From positions 1 to 10,897 of the forward strand of contig CAZTCD010000113.1 of assembly GCA_964612065.1 (NCBI GenBank): a stretch of 10,897 nt of DNA, in the 5' to 3' direction. The position numbers were made by a program, and so were the translations under genes. This document shows, one piece after another, positions 5,807 through 10,897 of the stretch; the first letter of the stretch is position 1; each line of letters begins with the position of its first letter. This DNA is from JAKFYM01 sp964612065 (GTDB taxonomy: Bacteria > Bdellovibrionota > UBA1018 > CAIPTA01). The notes beneath the pieces were generated by a model that was not told the DNA's origin, did no database searches, and saw nothing but the letters and a program-made list of their open reading frames with translations.

Positions 5807-6886
5807 CTAATGGAAGGTGGTTTCCGGCCTTTCGTGCTTCTTTAACCAATGCACGTAGTCAGCCACGCCTTCCTCGAGGCCCAGGAAGGGCTTTTCGTAG
5901 CCGGAGGCGAGGGTATGGCTCATATCGGCCTCGGTGAAGTATTGGTAGGCCTTGCGGAATTGCTCGGGGGTGTCCATCCAGTCCACCTTCATGGGGCGCT
6001 CCAAAGCCTGGAAAATCGCGCCCACGAGCGCCAGGAAGGTGCGCGCTTTTCCCGTGCCGCAGTTATAGAGCCCACTAGTGGGGCGGTTCTTCACGAAGTG
6101 ATCGATCAGGGAAACGATGTCTTTCACGTGGATGAAATCGCGGCTCTGTTCGCCGTCTTGCACCTGCGGGTTGTGGGAACGGAAAAGACGGCAGGATCCC
6201 TTCTGCAGGATCTCGCGATAGGAGTGGAGCACGGCGCTGGCCATACGGCCTTTATGGCCTTCGCGGGGCCCATATACGTTAAAAAACTTCAGCCCGTACC
6301 AGTGGGGCGGAGTGGGGCGGCCTGCGTCGATCTCGGCTTTGGCCCAGAGATCAAAGTCCTGCTTGCTCTGCCCATAGGGATTCAGGGGTTTGAGCTTGGC
6401 CGCTGTTTCCCAGGAGTCGGAAAATCCGTGTTCGCCTCCGCCATAGGTGGCGCCGGAGCTCGCGTATACGAGCGGCACTTTGTGCTGGGCGCACCAGTTC
6501 CAGATCGCTTTCGTATAACCCACGTTCCATTGGTCGAGATAGTCGAGGCGGGTTTCGGCGGTATTGGTGCAGGCGCCGATATGGAGCACGAAGTCGATCT
6601 TCTCGCCCGGAGGGATGAGCACGTTTTCCTTGGCTTGGGCATTCGGGGAAGAGCTCGGGCCGATTTTTTCCAGCACCTTGAGGAAATAGGCCCGGTCCAC
6701 GATCTTATGCTTTTGCGGCTTATCGGTTTGGCCGGCGGCAAAATCCCAGAGGCTCAACGAGCCCGGATCGAAATAGGCGCGCTCCCGGAAGTGGGCGGGA
6801 TCGTCTACCAGGAGCAGAGATTCGGCGCTAAAGTGATCGGCCAAATGGGAGCCGATGAAGCCTGCGGAGCCGGTGATGACGATCAT
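5807..6886 (-). CDS. hldD: ADP-L-glycero-D-manno-heptose-6-epimerase
   Basis: This short-chain dehydrogenase-type enzyme inverts C6 of ADP-D-glycero-manno-heptose to give the L-glycero form used to build the LPS inner core; it acts in the cytoplasm with bound NADP. The sequence shows the nucleotide-binding TGSAGFIGSH (5-14; G6, G9, G12), GACTNTAET (105-112), YASSGATYGGG (141-151), the catalytic YGQSK (Y171, K175), the family signature KFFNVYGPREGHKGRMAS (200-217), RDFIHVKDI (249-257) and YQYFTEADM (314-322). At 359 residues it is about 50 longer than the E. coli enzyme (about 310), mostly through extra residues around 40-97. The ATG at 6886 follows AGGAAGGAAG, a good ribosome binding site. 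It lies 111 bases downstream of the DHS-like gene on the same strand, with a hairpin between. Confidence 0.95.
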   Translation of the reverse strand: MIVITGSAGFIGSHLADHFSAESLLLVDDPAHFRERAYFDPGSLSLWDFAAGQTDKPQKHKIVDRAYFLKVLEKIGPSSSPNAQAKENVLIPPGEKIDFVLHIGACTNTAETRLDYLDQWNVGYTKAIWNWCAQHKVPLVYASSGATYGGGEHGFSDSWETAAKLKPLNPYGQSKQDFDLWAKAEIDAGRPTPPHWYGLKFFNVYGPREGHKGRMASAVLHSYREILQKGSCRLFRSHNPQVQDGEQSRDFIHVKDIVSLIDHFVKNRPTSGLYNCGTGKARTFLALVGAIFQALERPMKVDWMDTPEQFRKAYQYFTEADMSHTLASGYEKPFLGLEEGVADYVHWLKKHERPETTFH

Positions 6887-6952
6887 TTCACTTCCTTCCT
6901 ATTTCGAGGGATGGATGACCGCACGATAAACCAGCTTGCGGGCGCGGGTAAA

Positions 6953-6997
6953 GGCCTACCAACGCCCGTGGCGTGCAAGGCCACCGCGCCGTAGGCC
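6953..6997 (-). other. Hairpin directly after the DHS-like stop codon
   Basis: GGCCTAC (6953-6959) pairs with GTAGGCC (6991-6997), enclosing a smaller GTGGC/GCCAC stem. On the minus strand it starts right after the TAG of the DHS-like gene and is followed by only three T. It may be a weak terminator or a 3'-end stabiliser that lowers transcription into hldD. Confidence 0.4.
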
Positions 6998-7975
6998 CTA
7001 ATGTCCCAGTACGTAGCTGAAGATCAGCGGGGCTACGATCGTGGCATCGCTTTCCACGATGAACTTGGGCGTATCCACGCCCAGCTTGCCCCAGGTGATC
7101 TTCTCGTTCGGCACGGCGCCCGAGTAGGAGCCATAGCTCGTGGTGGAATCCGAGATCTGTGCGAAATAGCCCCAGAGCGGGCACTCGAGCTCCATGTCCT
7201 GGTGGAGCATGGGCACCACGCAGATCGGGAAATCACCCGCGATGCCGCCACCGATCTGGAACATGCCGAGGCCGTTTTTGCCTCCGCTCTTCGCCAGGCT
7301 CTGGTAGGTTTCCGCGAGCTGCACCATATATTCGATGCCGGTGCGCACGGTGTGCACGTTTTTCACGTCACCGCGCATGCAGGCCGCTGCATACATATTG
7401 CCCAAGGTAGCGTCTTCCCAGCCGGGCACCACCATCGGGATGTTTTTCTCTGCGGCAGCTACCATCCAGCTGTCTTTGGGATCGATCTGGTAGTGCTTCT
7501 TGAGCTCTCCGCTCTTTACGGCCTGGAAGAAGAATTCATGCGGGAAGTAGCGCTTGCCTTCCTTCTCGGCCTTCGCCCAGAGGTTGAGCATCACGTCTTC
7601 GATCCGGCGCATGGCTTCACCTTCCGGGATGCAGGTATCCGTAACGCGGTTCATATGCTTTTCGAGCAGAGCTTGCTCGTCTGCCGCGGAGAGAGAGCGG
7701 TAGTGGGGCACGCGCTCATAGTGATCGTGCGCCACGAGGTTGAAGATGTCTTCTTCCAGGTTCGCGCCGGTGCAAGAGATCAGGTGCACTTTATCCTGGC
7801 GGATCATTTCGGCCAGGGTGAGGCCGAGCTCGGCGGTGCTCATCGCGCCCGCGAGGGTAACCATCATCTTGCCCCCACCTTCTACATGCGCCTTATAGCC
7901 TTCCGCGGCGTCAACCAAGGCGGCCGCATTGAAGTGGCGGTAGTGGTGCTTGATGAATTTGCTGATGGGACCCAT
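6998..7975 (-). CDS. Deoxyhypusine-synthase-like protein, probable polyamine enzyme
   Basis: The 325-residue protein belongs to the deoxyhypusine synthase family, NAD-dependent enzymes that transfer an aminobutyl group from spermidine to a lysine (eIF5A) in eukaryotes and archaea. Visible landmarks are LAGAMSTAELG (41-51), SCTGANLEEDI (67-77), GGGIAGDFP (242-250), SYSGAVPNE (283-291) and EKITWGKLGV (291-300), where K297 matches the active-site lysine of the human enzyme. Bacteria have no eIF5A, so a role in making or exchanging polyamines such as homospermidine or spermidine is more likely; related bacterial proteins are usually annotated only as DHS-family. Aligned by eye, human spermidine-binding H288 and D316 are replaced (F249 and Y284) while E323 and W327 are kept. 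The ATG at 7975 has GAGGAG six bases upstream, directly after a leader with two hairpins. It is 97 bases downstream of the VOC gene. Confidence 0.88.
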   Translation of the reverse strand: MGPISKFIKHHYRHFNAAALVDAAEGYKAHVEGGGKMMVTLAGAMSTAELGLTLAEMIRQDKVHLISCTGANLEEDIFNLVAHDHYERVPHYRSLSAADEQALLEKHMNRVTDTCIPEGEAMRRIEDVMLNLWAKAEKEGKRYFPHEFFFQAVKSGELKKHYQIDPKDSWMVAAAEKNIPMVVPGWEDATLGNMYAAACMRGDVKNVHTVRTGIEYMVQLAETYQSLAKSGGKNGLGMFQIGGGIAGDFPICVVPMLHQDMELECPLWGYFAQISDSTTSYGSYSGAVPNEKITWGKLGVDTPKFIVESDATIVAPLIFSYVLGH

Positions 7976-7987
7976 TTTTGTCTCCTC

Positions 7988-8006
7988 GTTCCGCTCGAAG
8001 CGGAAC
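7988..8006 (-). promoter_or_regulatory. Leader hairpin next to the DHS-like ribosome binding site
   Basis: GTTCCGCT and AGCGGAAC pair perfectly (8 bp) around a three-base loop. On the minus strand its 3' arm ends directly before GAGGAG, the ribosome binding site. Such placement can tune ribosome access. Confidence 0.5.
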
Positions 8007-8053
8007 CTCCTGCGTTACCGGAAAAGTCGAAGAAATCCAGTAACGCAGCGAGG
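8006..8053 (-). promoter_or_regulatory. Second, larger leader hairpin of the DHS-like gene, hiding an AGGAGG
   Basis: CTGCGTTAC (8010-8018) and GTAACGCAG (8040-8048) are a perfect 9-bp pair around 21 bases; after one bulged base, CCTC (8006-8009) and GAGG (8050-8053) add four pairs. On the minus strand the 3' arm contains AGGAGG, a perfect Shine-Dalgarno-like sequence that has no start codon at usable distance. It shares base 8006 with the neighbouring hairpin. The pair could act as a translational switch or simply stabilise the mRNA. It matches no riboswitch class that I recognise. Confidence 0.4.
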
Positions 8054-8072
8054 GGGGAGGGTCAAAGGTTTT

Positions 8073-8588
8073 TTAGGAACAGCTGCCTTCCGAAAAGGCT
8101 TTCGCGGCGCGCGCTTTCATCTCTTCGGCCTGAATGTCTTCCACATGGGTGCTGATCGTCCAGGTGTGGCCAAAAGGATCTTTAAAAGTGCCGGAGCGAT
8201 CGCCATAGAACTGATCTTTCACCTCCCGCAAAGTGCTCATGCCGGCAGAAACGGCTTGCTTAGCGGAAAAATCCACGTCTTCCACATAAAGCACGAAGCT
8301 CACGGGCGAGCCGCCGAATCCTTCCGGGCTCTTGGCGCCCATCTCCGGAAACTCATCGGCCAGCATGATGTGGGAATTTCCAATCAGCAGCTCGGCATGG
8401 CCGATCTTGCCCGGGCCGGCTTCCATGCAGAACACCTCGCGGGCGCCCAGGGCTTTTTTGTAGAAGTCGATCGCGGCGCGGGCGTTCTTGCAGATGAGAT
8501 AGGGGGTGAGGCTGTGGAATCCGGCGGGAATAGGGGCGGTGGCTTTGCTGGTTGTTTTGTTGGTTGTTTTGTTGGTTGTTCTGCTCAT
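8073..8588 (-). CDS. VOC-fold (glyoxalase/PhnB-like) protein
   Basis: I chose ATG 8588 because AAGGAG lies nine bases upstream; the frame runs 24 codons further but those residues are not family-like. The 171-residue product has an unusual N-terminal tail of TTNK repeats (4-15), then one vicinal-oxygen-chelate domain: LTPYLICKNARAAIDFYKKALGA (27-49), HAELLIGNSHIMLADE (64-79), SPVSFVLYVEDVD (94-106) and YGDRSGTFKDPFGHTWTIST (128-147), followed by VEDIQAEEMKARAAKA. These are typical of the PhnB-like subgroup of bacterial VOC proteins, whose activities are mostly undefined; some relatives bind metals or drugs. No signal peptide is seen, so it is probably cytoplasmic. It heads the minus-strand series VOC, DHS-like, hldD, with 97 bases to the next start, and is divergent from the lipoprotein gene at 8710. 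Confidence 0.85.
   Translation of the reverse strand: MSRTTNKTTNKTTSKATAPIPAGFHSLTPYLICKNARAAIDFYKKALGAREVFCMEAGPGKIGHAELLIGNSHIMLADEFPEMGAKSPEGFGGSPVSFVLYVEDVDFSAKQAVSAGMSTLREVKDQFYGDRSGTFKDPFGHTWTISTHVEDIQAEEMKARAAKAFSEGSCS
8548..8583. repeat. 12-bp tandem repeat, three copies, inside the VOC gene
   Basis: Units 8548-8559, 8560-8571 and 8572-8583 are TTGGTTGTTTTG with one mismatch each in the first and third. They encode the TTNK repeat at the N-terminus of the VOC protein. Being a multiple of three, copy-number change by slippage would alter tail length without a frameshift. Confidence 0.8.
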
Positions 8589-8674
8589 GGATGGATGCTC
8601 CTTGGTTGAAAGGCAGTATCGCATGCGGACAGTTCTCCTGGTTTTACGCGGGGCATTCATGCGGGACTATGCTG

Positions 8675-8703
8675 TGGCAAATCCTCTTCGAATTTTCTAA
8701 AAT
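8675..8703 (+). promoter_or_regulatory. Probable leaderless promoter of the 8710 lipoprotein gene
   Basis: TAAAAT (8698-8703) matches the -10 consensus at five of six bases and is followed by exactly six bases and then the ATG, so transcription would start at or next to the start codon. No Shine-Dalgarno sequence is present. A weak -35 candidate TGGCAA (8675-8680) lies 17 bases upstream. Confidence 0.5.
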
Positions 8704-8709
8704 CTGCCT

Positions 8710-9498
8710 ATGAAATTCAGAGCTTCTCGCTTTTGTTCCCTTTTGGGTGCCTTTTTGCTGTTCAGTTGTGCCAGCGAGCCCACGAAGGAAAGATCTCCCT
8801 CTCCGGTGAAACCGCCCGAAAGCACCGTGGCCGCCTTCTCTCATTTCGGAAGTGATTTCACCGTGGATGTGATCTCCCGCTCTCTGTTGCGGCCCAAGGA
8901 AACCAGCCTCGATATTTCCCCCTGGGGGCTCGATTCCTTTGTGCAGGGAAGGATGGAAACGGAAGCTAGAGAACTCGGGTTGAAAGCCAAGGCCCTGAGC
9001 CTTGATGTCGGAGGCCTCGAAAAAGCCCTGCATGCCCGCGAGAGCCGCTGGAAAAAGTTTCTCGGCAAATACAATCAAGCGCTTGTGGATTTTCTGCTCG
9101 ATAAGGCAAGTCAGCAGAAGGTGGATTTCCTTTTTCTCCTGAGCCCCGTGGAAACCCGCGATAGCTTTCCCCTCTTCAAGGGCAATATGGGCATCTACTG
9201 CTACAACCGGAAGCTCCGCAAAGAACGCGCCTACGCCTATTTCTTCGGCGAGCTCACGGTGTGGGACGTGAAGGAGCGAAAGAAAGTGTTCCACAGGCTC
9301 GTGGATCCCTCTTCCACGCAGGAGATGACCTTCGCCGAGTGCCAGGAAGTGGCGGAGCTGAAAGAGCCGCAATCCTCTCTGCGTGAGCCTGTGCTCCATA
9401 CCGCTGAGCTTCTCGTGAAAGAGATTTTCGGCAAGGCCGCGGAAAAGCTCGGCTGGAAGGAATCAGTTCCGGAGCCGGAACCAGACACCCTGTTCTGA
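8710..9498 (+). CDS. Lipoprotein of unknown function
   Basis: The 262-residue product begins MKFRASRFCSLLGAFLLFSCASE, a lipoprotein signal with lipobox LFSC and Cys20 as the lipid site; Ala-Ser follow, so outer-membrane sorting is likely. After a short Ser/Pro/Lys linker comes a soluble domain of about 220 residues with many charged and aromatic residues, including NMGIYCYNRKLRKERAYAYF and GELTVWDVKERKKVFHRLVD, a pattern of beta-strands and helices that I cannot assign. The C-terminus is acidic and Pro-rich (VPEPEPDTLF). There is no Shine-Dalgarno; a -10-like box six bases before ATG suggests a leaderless mRNA. Its last 36 bases overlap, on the opposite strand, the end of the Thr-rich lipoprotein gene. 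It is divergent from the VOC gene. Confidence 0.75.
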   Translation: MKFRASRFCSLLGAFLLFSCASEPTKERSPSPVKPPESTVAAFSHFGSDFTVDVISRSLLRPKETSLDISPWGLDSFVQGRMETEARELGLKAKALSLDVGGLEKALHARESRWKKFLGKYNQALVDFLLDKASQQKVDFLFLLSPVETRDSFPLFKGNMGIYCYNRKLRKERAYAYFFGELTVWDVKERKKVFHRLVDPSSTQEMTFAECQEVAELKEPQSSLREPVLHTAELLVKEIFGKAAEKLGWKESVPEPEPDTLF

Positions 9499-10278
9499 AA
9501 TCCCGGTTGCGGCCTGGCTGAGCTCGGCTTCCGTGGGCTCCGAGAGAAAGGGGCCCTGGTTATAGGTAGCGTCGAGAGCGAATCGAAGATCGCCATTACT
9601 CTCCAGAGCCACCAGCCAGTAACGCTGTACGGGGCCCCCGGGCTTTTTCTCCAGCTCCTGATCGATGCGGAACACCACCAGCCCACCGAGCGAGCCGGCA
9701 TAGGAATAGGTGAAGCTGATATTGTCCTGGCTTCGGTCCTGGCTGCAGGTACTGTCCGAATAATAGGTGATTCGCTTTTGCCCGTTCCCGTTCGTGAATT
9801 TCAGGGTGGCGAGAGCGTAAACTCTCTGGCCGGCCTGGTCGGAGGCGGGGCCGTCGAGGTAGCAGCGATCGCTTTGGTAGTTGCCCTGGGCGAGCGAAAC
9901 GGAAGTGTTGGTGCTGGTTACGGTTTGGGTAACCGTCACGGCCACGGTTTGAGTGCTGGTGTTGGTTTGCCAAAGCGTTTGCGTGGTCGTACTGGTGGCC
10001 GTAATGGTTTGGTAGCTGGTGGTGGCAGTGGTCTCGGTAGAGGTGTGATGTTCCGTAACAGTGGTTGTTTCCGTGGTCACCTGAGTCACGGTAGAGGTCA
10101 CGGTAGAGGTTTGCGCCACGGTGATCGTGGAGCTCGAGCTGTTGGTTTCCGAGCTGCCTCCTGTTTCGGCGGTGCTGGAGCCTCCGGGCCCGGACTCCGT
10201 TCCGTCGATGGTTTTGGAGCAGGCGCTCGCCAGAAGGCTTGCGGTCAGGATCAGGAGGTAAAAGCTGGAGCGGGTCAT
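9463..10278 (-). CDS. Thr-rich lipoprotein with C-terminal domain of unknown function
   Basis: The start at 10278 is chosen because AGGAG lies eight bases upstream and the lipoprotein signal MTRSSFYLLILTASLLASAC follows at once (Cys20 lipidated); the frame extends 22 codons further upstream without signal-like character. Of the 271 residues, 21-50 are Gly/Ser-rich and 51-126 are an extreme low-complexity stretch in which about 36 of 76 residues are Thr, mixed with Val, Ser and Gln in TVT and TST patterns. A compact C-terminal domain (about 132-271) has two Cys (139, 178), several Tyr/Phe strands and GQRVYALATLKFTNGNGQ, suggesting a small beta-barrel held off the membrane by the Thr-rich stalk. 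No named family recognised. Role possibly surface display or envelope contact, by inference only. It overlaps the 8710 gene tail to tail and is divergent from prfB. Confidence 0.75.
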   Translation of the reverse strand: MTRSSFYLLILTASLLASACSKTIDGTESGPGGSSTAETGGSSETNSSSSTITVAQTSTVTSTVTQVTTETTTVTEHHTSTETTATTSYQTITATSTTTQTLWQTNTSTQTVAVTVTQTVTSTNTSVSLAQGNYQSDRCYLDGPASDQAGQRVYALATLKFTNGNGQKRITYYSDSTCSQDRSQDNISFTYSYAGSLGGLVVFRIDQELEKKPGGPVQRYWLVALESNGDLRFALDATYNQGPFLSEPTEAELSQAATGISEQGVWFRLRN

Positions 10279-10428
10279 TTTGGCTCTCCTGCGAGGGTAA
10301 TTGCACGGACGAGGCCAAGCGCGGCTATGAATGCTTCCGGGCACTTGCAGCGCGGGTGTATCGGCGGAGAATTGACGCTGGTGTCAGAGAGGATACAGGG
10401 AAAGCCTGCAAATCCATTTCAATTGCGC

Positions 10429-10434
10429 TAAGAT
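10429..10434 (+). promoter_or_regulatory. Probable leaderless -10 box of prfB
   Basis: TAAGAT lies exactly six bases before the prfB ATG, the same layout as TAAAAT before the gene at 8710. There is no Shine-Dalgarno upstream of the ATG. A weak -35 candidate CTGCAA (10406-10411) is 17 bases away. Confidence 0.45.
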
Positions 10435-10440
10435 CGCCCG

Positions 10441-10897
10441 ATGGAAATCTCCCTGAACGACGCCAAGAAAACCATTTCCGCCCAGAGAGCCAAGATCGAG
10501 GCTCTCGGGAGGTCGCTTTGACATCGATACCAAGGAGCGCCGCCTAGGAGAGATCCAGGCCATGGAGGCGGATCCTGATTTCTGGACCGACAACCGCAAG
10601 GCGCAGGGGATACAGAAAGAGAAAGCCCAGATCGGCGGCACTCTTACCGAATACAAAAAAGTGAAAGGCAAGGTGGACGACGCCGGTGCCCTGCTTGAGC
10701 TTGTGGAGGAAGATCCTTCCGACAAAGGCATGCTCGATGAGCTCGGCAGCTCGATCGCCGAGATGCAGCCGCTGGTGGACGATCTCGAAACCCGCACTCT
10801 GCTTTCTGGCGAAAACGACAGCCGCAACTGCTTCCTCAACATCAATTCCGGCGCCGGAGGCACTGAGAGCCAGGACTGGGCCGAGATGCTCCTGCGC
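10441..10897 (+). CDS. prfB: Peptide chain release factor 2, N-terminal part, with programmed +1 frameshift
   Basis: RF2 recognises UAA and UGA stop codons and releases the finished peptide on the ribosome. The first 26 codons from ATG 10441 (MEISLNDAKKTISAQRAKIEALGRSL) end at an in-frame TGA (10519-10521). A +1 shift at CTT TGA C joins them to DIDTKERRLGEIQAMEADPDFW and the open frame 10520-10897, which runs to the window edge, giving 152 of about 365 residues. DFWTD, the helical domain 1 and SGAGGTESQDWAEMLLR, just before the codon-reading domain, match RF2 well; the SPF and GGQ motifs lie beyond the window. The shift site keeps RF2 synthesis under autoregulation: low RF2 favours shifting. 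The gene is divergent from the Thr-rich lipoprotein gene and appears leaderless. Simple gene finding would miss the first exon-like segment or call the gene broken; it is not. Confidence 0.95.
10507..10522 (+). promoter_or_regulatory. Programmed +1 ribosomal frameshift site of prfB
   Basis: GGGAGG (10507-10512), then TCG, then CTT TGA C (10516-10522). The Shine-Dalgarno-like hexamer, three-base spacing, slippery CTT and poor-context TGA C reproduce the classic RF2 site of E. coli. Confidence 0.95.

Noticed and set aside
5849..6994. Long plus-strand open frame (381 codons) opposite hldD
   Set aside because: It is antisense to a strongly recognised enzyme and its translation has no family features; GC-rich codon bias creates such antisense frames.
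7001..8155. Long plus-strand open frame (384 codons) opposite the DHS-like gene
   Set aside because: Antisense shadow: His/Val-rich translation without domains, while the minus strand has conserved motifs and a ribosome binding site.
8644..9399. Minus-strand open frame (251 codons) opposite the 8710 lipoprotein
   Set aside because: The plus frame has a clear lipobox; the antisense product has no export signal or known motif and would overlap the VOC promoter region.
9897..10130. Repetitive GT-rich stretch considered as a CRISPR or minisatellite array
   Set aside because: No constant repeat and spacer lengths; it is explained by Thr/Val codons in a coding frame.
9778..10431. Plus-strand Gly/Arg/His-rich frame opposite the Thr-rich lipoprotein
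   Set aside because: Its composition is the reverse complement of the Thr codons; it is not an independent Gly-rich protein.
10519..10521. Early stop in prfB read as a pseudogene
   Set aside because: The stop lies in an intact programmed frameshift site and the downstream frame is fully open with RF2 motifs.

Overview
The window reads as ordinary chromosome from a Gram-negative, fairly GC-rich bacterium. It encodes ADP-heptose epimerase (LPS core synthesis), many proteins with Sec or lipoprotein signal peptides, a bacterial deoxyhypusine-synthase-like enzyme and release factor 2 with its programmed frameshift. The number of unrecognised exported proteins, together with the DHS-like enzyme, would fit a Bdellovibrionota or deltaproteobacterial-type genome; this is inference without a search. 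No transposase, phage gene, CRISPR array or obvious defence system is visible.

Layout. Bases 1-861 (+): 3' part of an unrecognised membrane-anchored protein, convergent with the next block. Bases 892-5600 (-): six genes, five exported or probably exported (Cys-rich secreted protein, thermolysin-like metallopeptidase, small periplasmic protein, lipoprotein, and a short protein with an uncertain N-terminus) plus a cupin of the DUF985 family. Bases 5540-5668: a stack of inverted repeats including two strong terminator-like hairpins. Bases 5672-5793 (-): tRNA-Ala(TGC) with its own promoter. Bases 5807-8588 (-): hldD, the DHS-like gene and a VOC/glyoxalase-fold protein, in transcription order VOC, DHS-like, hldD. 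Bases 8710-9498 (+): a lipoprotein whose 3' end overlaps, on opposite strands, a Thr-rich lipoprotein gene (9463-10278, -). Bases 10441-10897 (+): 5' part of prfB. No stretch over 300 bases lacks a gene.

How it fits together. The clear housekeeping parts are hldD (LPS heptose), tRNA-Ala and prfB (translation). The DHS-like enzyme probably acts in polyamine metabolism, because bacteria lack eIF5A; its leader carries two perfect hairpins next to the ribosome binding site. Most minus-strand genes have Shine-Dalgarno sequences. The two plus-strand genes with visible starts (8710 and prfB) have none, and instead carry a -10-like hexamer exactly six bases before ATG, which suggests leaderless transcripts. 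I did not find a convincing new multi-gene system; the observations most worth following are the DHS-like gene with its structured leader, the leaderless-promoter pattern, and the inverted-repeat tract that runs into the 5' end of the gene at 5250.
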